A stretch of 64,000 bases of DNA from Romanomermis culicivorax (Eukaryota > Nematoda > Enoplea > Mermithida > Mermithidae), in the NCBI GenBank assembly GCA_963922205.1, contig CAWUHX010000021.1:1879027-1943026 (forward strand), given 5' to 3'. Position 1 is the stretch's first letter. Every line of letters starts with the position of its first letter. This document shows, piece by piece, positions 20,932-32,200 of the stretch. The notes beneath the pieces were generated by a model. That model was not told where the DNA came from, did not search any database, and worked only from the letters and a program-made list of their open reading frames with translations. The position numbers and the translations under genes are program-made.

Positions 20932-22051
20932 TTACAATTTACTGTTAATAAAATCGCGTAGTGTTTTGATAACAACAGCATCATCAAAATCATAATGATA
21001 ACCTTCATCAATAAAACATGCTACAGTATCCTTAAGAATTTTACGACCAGTACTTGTAAGTGGTATACATCTAAATATGTCAATCATCTGTTTAAAAGCG
21101 CGAAGACAGTAATAACCTTGAACTTCACCTATAACATATTCAAAACAGTCAATGATAAGTCCCATCTTTTCATATAAATGATTAACTGTTGGTGTAATTG
21201 GGATATTATATATGGAATTACAAGCTGGACACTGATGATCCTCAACAATTCCTACCTCTTTCGTGCAATAACAATCAAAAATACACCCATTAACGATGTC
21301 TTGTATAACTAGTTCAGCACATATAACTATAAATAATTTTTCACCTTTTACTACTTGCTCATCAAAAAACCATGGAATATCTAAACCCTGAACACGTAAC
21401 TCACAAATACCCTTGGTTTCGGCGTCCAACAAATTGGTATCCGACGTTGAATCGTAGTCAGGATCATTGAAACAGTTGATGAAGAGATCGTTAATAAACG
21501 ACATTTGAACGCTAGCTTCCTTTTGATCTTCACGAGCATTGCTTTGTTCTCCGGCGAATTTTGTAGCATGAATCCCTTCTTCTTCTTTAATAATTTTCTT
21601 ATCTGCACCGACTTCTTCTTTAACAATTTTTGGGGTAGAACCATCTTTTCCAGCTACGTCGTCATTTTCATTTGTTTTGCATTTTATCGCTAACTGGAGA
21701 TTTGCTGCTAAAGCGTTGTACTCGTTTGAAATAGCTGGTGCTATCTCATGTATCATATTGGTCCAACGCCAAAATTGCTAAAGAATAAAACATTATATTT
21801 TAAAAGAAAGAAAGAAAGAATTCATATATCAGCTCACTTCTTTAGATAAACACCCTGTCGTTCCATTAAACAAATTGTTAAATCCTACTGTAACCTTGTC
21901 GCTCTCAACCAGCATTTTATAACCAAGGTTGATGCCGCATCGACCTCCATGTGAAAATGTCTTTTCAATAACGAAAATAAATTGACACGTATCTACCTTC
22001 AACCACTACAAATAATGCCATGTTTTCGTCTAACATGAACTGGTGTTCCAT
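20932..22051 (-). pseudogene. Unknown Polinton protein with Cys cluster, frameshift in exon 1
   Basis: Exon 2 (20932-21777) is open and joins, via intron 21778-21837 (GTGAGC donor, TTCTTTAG acceptor), an upstream exon reaching ATG 22051. The upstream exon changes frame at about 21,995-22,000, consistent with a one-base insertion. The N-terminal region includes IEKTFSHGGRCGINLGYKM and, across the splice, a Trp-containing helix; the pattern is loosely like PC4/p15 DNA-binding domains (weak). The middle is acidic and Lys-rich. The C-terminal half has a Cys cluster (FDCYCTKEVGIVEDHQCPACN) that may bind zinc, then a helical domain. It is the first minus-strand gene from the central divergent region. 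Confidence 0.5.
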
Positions 22052-22080
22052 TTTTGAAAATTCTTGAAGAAATATTAAAG

Positions 22081-22847
22081 AGAGAGAGAGAGAGAGAGAA
22101 GAAGTGAGTAGTTTTTGCAGCAACAAAACAGATAAATGTATAAAGTGTTCAAAATTTTAGAGTAAAAGGAGGTTATAACTATAATGAAATAACCAGGATA
22201 TATAGCTTATAGATGTAAGAGTAGGAGTTATAAGCATAATAAATATTCAAGACATATATCCTACAGTATTCTACTATTCTGAGGAGTATATGAGAGGAGG
22301 AGCTATGTTCTACAAAAATAAAATAAAATGTGTTTATGTGCTACGGTAACCTTTGAGATCAAAGCTAGAAAAATATGTGTTTTATGTGTTATAGTAATTA
22401 TCAAGGTCAAAGCTATAGAAGCAACATAGCCACGTGCCCATGAGTTATAAGGGTCTTTAAAGCTTTTCCACATAAAAAGAAAAGATGGTGCAACAGCTAT
22501 TACAGTTATTTTATAGCTTCAAGAATCAAAATAAAAATACTAGGGTTGTACAGTAAAACAGGTTTTCAACTGGTTTTAACTGGTTATATGCTAATAAAAT
22601 AAGCTAAAGCAATGATATGTGCACGTGTTCATGAGTTATAGAGGTCTTTAAAGCTTTCCCATCATAAAAAAGAAAAGTACTACAATAACCTCGTAAACAA
22701 TAATTAAATCTCTACCATAAAATTAATAGTTTTTGCTAATTTATAAAAATTTTCTATTATTATTACTGTACAAGTTTTGATGAATAGGTTGTTTTCTATT
22801 TTTCTAGTTTATAGTTTTTATATTTTCTAGTTTGGATAATTTTTATA
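22081..22847. promoter_or_regulatory. Divergent intergenic region between capsid block and polymerase
   Basis: This lies between genes read outward in both directions, so it probably holds promoters for both. It contains a GA microsatellite (22,081-22,100) and two diverged copies of CATGAGTTATAAGGGTCTTT with AAAGCTTT (about 22,439 and 22,630). There are also two TGTGTTTATGTG(C/T)TA copies (about 22,330 and 22,375), and TATAGTTTTTATATTTT about 40 bp before the polymerase ATG. Repeated boxes suggest shared regulatory sites. No ORF of note. Confidence 0.5.
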
Positions 22848-25800
22848 ATGAAACCTATTTACGAGGATATTACTTCGGATGAAGATGACATGCCTATAGA
22901 AATTTTAGAAGATATTACTTCGGATGAAGATGACATGCCTATGGAAATTTTAGAAGATATTACTTCTGATGAAGATGATGAAATGATTGTGAATGAGTCT
23001 TCAGAGAATATTACCTCTGAGAAAAAAGAAGAAGAAGAAACACTTGATAATGATATTTTGGAAGAAGAAGAAGAAGGAACTGTTTTAGATTATGATGATG
23101 ATGAAGATGATCAATACAAAAGTTATACGCCTTACAGTTCTGATGAGGAAGAAATTTACGAAGCAGCTCAAATTGGTGGTGGTGGTGGTGGTGTTAGGGT
23201 TAGTGGAGGTGTAACGAATGCATCTTTTGTTGCGGATGATTTTTTCGAACTAGGTCAACCCAGTACCGTAAATATTAGGCCTTTTAATACCGAAGGTCGG
23301 GAGTACTCTGTGAACTTTCATAATACTGAACATATGGATGATTTAAATGCTCAAATAGTGCCAACGTTTCAACATATAGTAGAGCAAATTTCTGAGAATG
23401 TCGCTGATAATGCATTTATAGGGTTTTCCTTTGACCATCCAGATTTGACAAAAGGTCGTGTTTTGATACCTTTTAGACCGAAACATGCTTTAACTGGAGA
23501 TTTGATTGTAAACACTCTTAATGCTGTTCTTCAATCAAATGAGCAAATACAAATTGATAGTCGTCAGTCTACAATTCGTACAATTGTTGTAACACCACCT
23601 GAGGGTAGCGGTAAGCTAATTAAAATTACTTATGTAAGATTTTATTTTTATTTATTTATTTATTTATTTTAATTTAAGGTATTCACAATGCTCATCAATA
23701 TTTAAAACATAATGATTTTCTAAAAGATAAACACTGTATTATTAAAATCAAGAACACGGATGATTTATGTTTTGCTAGAGCTCTAGTTGTTGCTAGAGCT
23801 TACATTCATAAAAAAGATAGGAATGCTGAGCACAAATGGGAAAGTATTCGAAAGTCTGAGAAGTCACATCTACTGCAAACAAAGGTTGCTAAAGAACTGA
23901 TGACCTTGGCAGGATTAGCTAACCATCAAGGAGCTTGCGGTTTTCTTCAGCGGGAACAACTGCAAGCTGTTTTATTACCCAATTATCAAATCAAAGTTTT
24001 TAGCAAAGAATGCTTTAAAGATTTAATATTTAGAGGTTAGAGTTTTTTATTTTTCTGTTATTGTGTACGTATTTAGAGTTTTAAGGACCTGAAGCAACGC
24101 ATGTTTTGAATATTTACCACCATGATAACCATTACTCCGTCATTACAAAGATGCCTGGATTTTTTGACTGCAGCTACTTTTGTCCTCATTGGGATCTGGC
24201 CTACAATAACAAAATGGAACACAGATGCAGAAACGTTTGTCCTCTGTGTTACAATACACCCCCATGTAATCAATTTAATGCTCGAAAATGCAAAGATTGT
24301 CTGCGATATTTTAAAAACGATGAGTGTTTTGCTCGACACAAGTTTGTTTTTACTCGAAGAGGTCAATCGAAACATCAAAAAACAGGGGTATCTATTTGCG
24401 ATAGTTTCAAAGTGTGCGAACAATGTGATACACTGATTCGAAGAGCACATTCTAAACCTCATAATTGCAGTTATTTTGAATGCAAAACATGCAATAAAAG
24501 CGTACCTAAAAAAGGTATTAGATATGGTATAATTATTTTATTTTATTTTATATGAAAATTTTTAATTTTAGGACATTTATGTTTTATGCAACCTGTTGGT
24601 AGTGAACAAATTGAAGAGGAAGAAGATATATTTGAAACAAATGTTGATGAGGATAAGTGTCTAGATGATAATGAAACAGGAACTACTGATAAGTGTCCTG
24701 TTAATCAAAAATTTGTTTTTTATGATTTTGAGACTAAGCAGGAAAAAATTCTACGACAAACCGAATTAGGGGATGTGTTCGAACATGAACCAAATTTATG
24801 TGTTGTCCATACTGTATGCGATCAGTGTCGTCAAAACGAGGGAAATTTTCGCTGTGATACATGTGGTCAAGGCGAGCGTATTTTCAAAGGATCTACATGT
24901 CTAAATGATTTCTGCAAATACCTTTTTGCAAAAGGTATGAAAAACATTACAGCAATAGCGCATAATTCTCGAGGATTTGATGGACAATTTATAATGCAGT
25001 TTTTGTATCGTAATGGACATCATAAACTACATATCATTAATAAGGGTGAATTAGTAAATTGTTTATAGTTTTTCATTTTCATTTTCATCTATTCATTTAT
25101 TTATTTATTTTAGGTTTAGAGTTGATGTGTATCAAAGTAGGGTCGATAAAAATTATTGATTCTCTGAACTTTCTTCCGATGCCTTTGGCGGCTTTACCGA
25201 AAACATTTGGAATAAGTGAAATATGTAAAGGATATTTCCCTCATTTCTTTAATAGAAAAGAAAATTACGGATATATTGGCTCATATCCATCACCCGACAT
25301 GTAGGGTTACAATGCTATGAAACCTGCGGCTCGTACCACATTTCTGGAGTGGTATAATGGAAAGCTTGAAGCAGTAAGTTTGCAAAAGTATAAAGTTTTG
25401 CATTTAAATGCATCATTGTTTAGGGTTGTCAATTTAATTTTGATAATGAGTTACTTGACTACTGTCGTAGCGATGTGCAAGTTTTACAACAATGTTGTAT
25501 GAAATTTCGCGATATTTTTATGGAAGAAACAAATGTCGATCCTTTTGAAAATTCAATAACCATTGCTAGTGCTTGCAACTTAGTTTTCTGACGTGTATTT
25601 TTGAAGCCAAATACTATTGGTGTAATACCGTACAAGGGTTATGGTAAAGAAGAAAGACAGTCTGTTATAGCCTTAAAATGGTTGAAATGGTTAGCCCATA
25701 AAAATGAAAAACTGTATATTCGACATAAACTTAATGGTGGTGAAGTTCAAATTGGAAGATACAAAGTTGATGGTTTATCAGGTAATTTTGTTTAAATTTT

Positions 25801-27710
25801 TGAAATTTTAATAAAATTTGTTTGCTCATTAAGACACCACAATTTATGAATTTTACCATTGTTATTGGCATGGTTGCCCTAAATGTATGAAAAATAGATA
25901 TCAATTAACAGCCGATAATAATACAAAAGCAGTCGATGCATATGAACACACTTTTAATCAGGCTATGGAACTTCAATCACTCGGTTATAGCGTAGTCGAA
26001 ATGTGGGAATGCGAACTCTTACAACAACTTCACTCAGATCACAAAATGAAAACATTTTTTGATACAGTCAAAATACCGGAACCTATAAATCCTCGAGAAG
26101 GTAAAATCTTGAATTGTTCTTTTTTATTTTGTCAAAAGTTTTCTTGTTTTAGCTTTCTTTGGCGGTCGCACTAATGTTGTAAAACTGTATCATAAAATTA
26201 AGTACAATGAAGATGGTACACAAAAGATCAATTATGTAGATGTATGCAGTTTATACCCATTTGTCAACAAATATGGGAAATACCCTACAGGTCATCCAAA
26301 AATCTTTACTGAAGATTTTGAAGAGGTCAGCTCAACATCACAGCCTTATGAGGGGTTAATCAAGTGTATGGTTTTACCACCTCCCAAACTCTTACATCCT
26401 GTTTTACCGTATCGACATGGTGGTAAATTATTGTTTCCTTTATGCAAAACTTGCACGCATGATTCACAAAAGACCACATGTGAGCATAACAACCAAGACA
26501 GAGCATTAGATGGTACATGGGTTACGATAGAATTATATAAAGCCTTAGAGAAGGGATATAAGGTATATTGTTACTGTAATGGTTCTTTTTCTATGTATAT
26601 TATTTTTGTTTCAGATCCTCAAGATTTTTGAGGTTTGGCATTATGATAATATTGAGCAATATCATCCAACCAAAAACCCCACTGGTGGTTTATTTACTCA
26701 ATATGTCAATACCTTTCTGAAAATGAAACTACTAAATTTTATATTATGTAAATGTGACAGAATTTGATTGTAATTTTTATAGGAGAGTGAAGGATACCCT
26801 GCTAAAGCTCAGACAGATGAGCAAAAACGTGAATACGAAATGGAGGTCTACAATCGTGAGAATATTTCATTGGATTCTTCAAAAATTTTAAAAAATCCTG
26901 GAAAGAGGGCTTTGGCGAAATTAATGCTAAATTCTTTCTGGGGAAAAGTAACTTTGCATAGTTTTTTGTATTTCATTTAATTATTTTTATGTTTTTTAGT
27001 TTGGTCAACTAAACAATATGGATAAGACTGTTATCCACAATGCACCCAAAGAATATTTTGAACTTGTGATGAATGTAGCCAACATTATTAAGAATGTTAG
27101 ACTAATCAATGAACAATTGGTGTCAACAACATATTGTCAACATGATGATTTTGCGGAAGTCATGGGAAATACTAACGCTGTTATTGCAGCTTATACAACG
27201 GCTCAAGCTGGACTAAAGTTATATTCTTACATTGAGCGATTAAAAAGTTGAGTATTGTATTTTGACACGGATAGTATTATTTACCTGTCAACAGTTGACA
27301 AACAACAATATCAGGTACCCACTGGTTGGTGTCTTGGTGAAATGACTGACGAGTTACGTGAATATGGTTCTGGATCTTACATTACTGAATTTGTTAGTGG
27401 AGGTCCTAAAAATTACGCCTACAGGTTGTGCAGTCCCTCTACTGACCAATACCGTCACGTAATCAAAGTCTGCAGTATCACTTTGTCATCAGATACTATG
27501 AAAAAAGTTAATTTTTATTCGCTTCATCGAATGGTTTTTGCTTTTGTAAAAAACAATGGAAAAGAAGAAGTACATGTACATAGTCTCCGTATAGAGCATC
27601 AGCAAGATCGTAAAGTTGTTACTCATACTTTGAAAAAATTTCATATAGTATATGATAAACGTATTTTGAAACATAATTTTTGTACATTTCCTTATGGTTG
27701 GACTAAATGA
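22848..27710 (+). pseudogene. PolB: Protein-primed family B DNA polymerase, 11 exons, three in-frame stops
   Basis: Consistent exons are 22848-23610, 23679-24035, 24086-24514, 24572-25045, 25114-25373, 25424-25781, 25834-26100, 26153-26562, 26615-about 26728, 26783-26947 and 27000-27710, about 1,435 codons. The N-terminus is acidic with three tandem EDITSDEDDMP-type repeats. Exonuclease motifs: FYDFET (about 24,720), AHNSRGFDGQF (about 24,960), YCRSDVQVL (about 25,450). Polymerase motifs: DVCSLYPF (about 26,236), KLMLNSFWGK (about 26,915), YFDTDSIIY (about 27,260). A Cys/His-rich segment lies in exon 3. In-frame stops are TAG 25302-25304, TGA 25589-25591 and TGA 27249-27251, the last just before the catalytic DTD. 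The ninth intron lacks a GT donor in a usable phase. The stop TGA is a few bases from the right TIR. Confidence 0.93.
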
Positions 27711-27717
27711 TTTTTAC

Positions 27718-29010
27718 AATAAAGTAGAATGTTGCATCAAATCAAAAATTTTTTCTTTTTGATATGTAAAGATTTTTTCTTTTTTCTACACGCTTTTTAT
27801 GACCATTTTGTTTTGGTCATTTTTTATAAAAGACCTTCTTAGTCAATTTTGGCAGTCAATCAAAATATATACGCATGCACCGGTAAGGATAATGTTTCAT
27901 CGCGTATTGAAACTCCCGAGATTTTTCTCATTAAACAGACCATTACTGACCAATTTGACCGTTTGAGATTGACTTGAACGATCGTTCAGGAATGGGGCCT
28001 CCGAGCATATTTACGCCTGCAGGTGGCGCCCTTTTGTCAAAGGGGGTCCAGGGGCGCAAATTTTTGAAAGGCTTCTTCTGCCCACGGGAGAAGCCATTTT
28101 TACATGCGATTGCTTTTTAATTCTGTTTCATTTTTTTGTTCATTTCAATTTTCCTTTTTCATCTACAGTAACACACCTATTACCATAACTCCAGTATTAC
28201 CATAATCGAAAATTACCGTAATTCCACTATTATGGTAACTCTAAAGCCTGTATCCTTTACCGTACATCAACTCTCCAAATTTTCTACACGCTTTTTACGA
28301 TCTGCTCCTTCTGGTCATTTTCTATAAAAGACCTTATTTGTCTACATGCTTTTATGGCCAGCTCGCTCTGGTCATTTTTTATAAAAGACCTTCTTGGTCA
28401 TTTTTGGCAAAACATCAAACTTTATACGCATGCACCCGTAAGGATAATGTTTCATCGCGTATTGACTCTCCCCAGAATTTACTCATTAAACAGACCATTA
28501 CTGACCAGTTTGACCGTTCTGACATTTGTTGACTTGAACGATCGTTCAGAAATGGGACCTCCGAAACATATTTACACCTGCAGGTGGCACCCTTTTGACA
28601 AAGGGGGTCCAGGGTGCAAATTTTTGAGGGCTTCCTCTTCCCAGAGGGGAAGCTGTTTTTACACACGATCTCTTTTTATTTCTTTTTCCATTTCTTGTTC
28701 ATTTTAGTTTTCCTTTTTCCATCTACAGTAACACACCTATTACCATAACTCCACTATTACCATAATCGAAAATTACCGTAATTCTACTATTACGGTAACT
28801 CTAAAGCCTGTATACTTTACTGTACGACCTATAAATCGACGAAGAAATTGACCGTATATGTTTACTGTACGACCTGTAAATCCACCAAAAGTCGGCCGTA
28901 TATGTTTACTGTACGACCTATAAATCGGCCAAAAATGACAAATTATAGGTCGTACACAAAAGATAAGAGTATCCTTAACTGTACGACCTATACGGGCCGG
29001 CCTTACTACT
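27718..29010 (-). repeat. Polinton right terminal inverted repeat with internal duplication
   Basis: The reverse complement matches 9508-10335. About 470 bp is present twice: an outer copy (about 28,272-28,750) and an inner, more diverged copy (about 27,785-28,255). Both contain the GC-rich CAGGTGGC(A/G)CCCTTTTG block and the AAGGATAATGTTTCATCGCG block. The TIR tip ends CCTTACTACT at 29010. Confidence 0.92.
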
Positions 29011-29135
29011 TACATCATGAGACCCAAACTACATATGAGTGAAAAATCTCACAATAAAAACTTTGTGTAAATGATTTTGAGGGCCGTATTTATTTCTTGT
29101 CATTATTTAAAGAAGCATTTTTATAGAACAGAATT
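29011..29135. mobile_element. Right part of the TAGTCTG MITE split by the Polinton
   Basis: Starts with the TACATC duplication and continues with sequence matching the rest of the MITE: GAGTGAAAAAT, AACTTTGTGTAAATGATTTTG, and the AAGCATTTTTATAGAACAGA end. Together with 9422-9507 it makes one full MITE. Confidence 0.75.
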
Positions 29136-29277
29136 TTAGCTTTCAATGCTCCAGTCAGCGATAATTAACGGCAGTCAAAATATGTGATGGCTATAGGAAA
29201 ACAGTTACCACAATACGTCAAAAATTTTGTACAGATCTCCTAAGCGTACAACAAAGTACGTACAAAGAACATTGAAA

Positions 29278-32200
29278 TCAAAAATCATTATTGATTTTCT
29301 TCGTTGAATTTTTATCGGCCAATTCTTGCCATTTAGATTTATTGTATCTGAAAAAGTTACCAGAATGGCAGATTTCGCAATCAAGTGATCCATGTCTTAC
29401 TGGGCTTTCTCCAGCAAAATATTTGCACACGGGATCAAATGTGACAAAAGCTCGTAGCACGGGACGCAAATTCCCTTTATAAACCCCACCTGCATGTTGG
29501 GTAGCTCGTGGCATTTGCGCCGGTCCATCATGGGTATTGGTTCACGGCCACTGGCCAGTTCGGCGTCGCCCTTAAATTTTGAATCTTAATATTCGTTAAA
29601 AAACTTAAGATCATATAATTTATATTAAGTTAAAATCAATGAGAACTATCGTTCGGTACACTATATGTGCAGGTTAGATTCGAAAAAATTTTGCCGGTCA
29701 AAATTACCTGCTCGTAAAATTCCTCGAAAATCACTTTCGTCGTTTCTGTTTGAACTTCCCACGGTTTGGCACTAGCGATCAAATCACAGGCGGTCATACA
29801 AACGGCTTGCGCCAAAAGTCTAAATTTTTTCATCGGGATAAACTGACGATGAACCTCGAATTTTCTACAATATACCTATGACTCGTTTCGTCCCACGAAA
29901 ATTTTTTATCGTCGACCAATTGCTTGAGCTTCGTTTTGTTGGGGAAAAATAAGGCCAAATCGGTGGCCAAAATGCAATGTTTCATATTCCCTAAGACCTA
30001 AAAAGTAAGCAATATAATCCTATAAAACTTTATAAAAGCAGCTTGATCTAAAAAGGTGCAATATGTGTTCTGAGCGATCATAAAAAACCTCATAATTTTC
30101 ACCTACGTTTCTGCAAAACGCAACCTATGATTTATTCTACAGTCCACTCATTTTCAAATAGGCCGAATGCAAAAATATCCAATGAAATCAGCCAGCAGTT
30201 GATGAGCATGTATCGAAATCTGTCATTCCTATTTTTGTAAGTTTCCTTCCTAACTGCCACGGTCAACCTGATAAAAAGGCAATCGCGTACGCAGTTGCAT
30301 ATTCAGCACAACACTTTTGGAGCCCAATTAGCATGCATGGAGTCATCGGAACCAAGAATAACCAGAATATGGTTCAGAGTCTGCTTTCCGCACACAATAC
30401 CAAAATAATACAGTTTTACGAGCCAAAATTTCATTCATTTTTGACGATTCACAAATTGATTGAAGGAGCTGAATTTTGTCATTAATATTTTGGACGCCAG
30501 AAGTAGAAAATTTTATCTAATGTCCTTGAAAATAAGGAGCCTAACGATAATTAACATTGGTTTTTTGGAGAGTATTTCGACAGTAAAATACGTTGAATTG
30601 TGAAATTGACAACACAAGATTAAATTAACGTGAGTACAACTCAGATGGCGTGAAATTTACGTTAAACTATAGTCTACTTTTCCACAATGAGCCATGAGAA
30701 GAACAAATATGTTCATGCAAACAAAAAGCAATCCGGCCGCCTTCTCCGTCAGATTGACTGTAGCAGTCAGAACTATAACTTGAAAAAAAATATTTGCTTG
30801 CGATGCATGGTCATCGCCTGCCCACCGGATTTGTTTGGATTTTTGCATTCCGAGACTCAATTAAAAATGAGTGAAGTATAAACTTTATAGCTATGCTGCG
30901 AAAATGTCATGAATCTGATGAAACTCACCCATTTGTAGTCGTCAGAAGATAAGGATTTAAATATATTGTGCCCATCCTGCTGCAAAATAAGCACAGTTTG
31001 ATTGAAATGGTGATTTTCCATCACAGACGTGGAATATATGGCCGCCAAGGGTGTGGCCATGCTTTTCATGAAAGCGTTAGTTTTACCGCGATGATCCAAA
31101 TCGTGACAAAGGCAGGCGACGTACATGGATAATTTCTTGGACATGGAAAAATTTTGAATATAATTCCGTGCAAACTGGATGTCCCAAATCGGAAAACTTT
31201 TTTTGATTATCATACCTCCAAACCCGTGAAAACGTCGCTTTGTTTCAATATGGTGTACATAGCGTGTGCTACAGACCAACCATGGGCCCAATTGTGGTAG
31301 GGAACGACCCGATAATTTTTCCGAACAGTGAGCACGAAACGGACAAGATCATCGACGTCAAATCTGAAGCATCGGACAAAAATGCAAGAATCCACAAAAA
31401 TGGACGTGGTGGATGAAGGGCACTACTATCGCAGTAGTTCGATGTCATAGTATTTTATAGAATAATGGTGTGCAAGGACGTGAAAAAAGTTAAATTTTGA
31501 GAGAATCTGTTGCAGCAAACCCAAATACTTCCTTTCTTTAAACGCAGTGAATTGAGAATCGTTTAGCACATCCCTTTGGGTAACATCCAAATAAGCCCTT
31601 CGAACTATACATCTTTATATTTGATCGAGTTATAAGGGATCAAAATTAAGGGTGACTGTATGCAGCACAGAGTTTGGAATTCATCACGGCAAGTCTTGAA
31701 CTATATTTTGCTTTTCTGTAAATGCTCCTAAATAATGAAAGTAAAAAGCAAATAGTATTTCATTTTTAAGGATTTTATGTTAAACCATAGATCACATCGG
31801 ACTAAAATTTTTGAGAATGTTACAATAGCGTAACAATTTTTTTAGTGAAAAATCTTACTGTAAAAGCTTGATGTTGAGGATTTTGACGACAGTGCCGACT
31901 TTGATCATTTTTTCAAATTTAGAAGCATTTTATGAACACCAGACTATACCTTTGCAAACCGAACAATTCTTTGAACATAAAAACGGCGTACAGGGGTTTT
32001 TCAATTTCGGTTAAATTCCGCGGATGGATATCGAATCTGAAAAATCGAAAAATCTGGGGCCGGTTTCATCAAACAGATTTAGGCTCTAACTGAGCTGCAG
32101 CTTAAGCTGTAGCTTAACTCTATATGTTATACCATTGTCGTTAAGCTGCGGCTCAGCTGTAGCTCAACTCATAAACACAAAACATATCGGGAAAGTTAAG

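Larger units (their letters stand above)
9508..29010. mobile_element. Complete Polinton/Maverick element, 19,503 bp, decaying
   Basis: Termini begin AGTAGTAAGGCCGGCC and end with its complement, flanked by identical 6-bp duplications TACATC (9502-9507 and 29011-29016). Polintons are known for 6-bp duplications, TIRs of several hundred bp and 5'-AG ends. The element encodes the diagnostic Polinton set: protein-primed DNA polymerase B, retroviral-type integrase, adenain-like protease, FtsK/HerA-type packaging ATPase, double jelly-roll major capsid and penton-like minor capsid proteins. Several genes carry in-frame stops or frameshifts (listed under each), so this copy is probably not autonomous. 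It is inserted in a TAGTCTG MITE. Confidence 0.96.

Noticed and set aside
20700-21011. 103-codon minus ORF of Ile/Tyr/Leu
   Set aside because: AT-rich spacer and overlap with the C-terminus of the Cys-cluster gene in another frame; not a plausible membrane protein gene.
22081-22101. GA-repeat as a CRISPR-like or origin repeat
   Set aside because: A plain dinucleotide microsatellite without spacers or associated genes.
24073-24462. 129-codon minus ORF opposite polymerase exon 3
   Set aside because: Shadow of the Cys-rich polymerase exon on the other strand.
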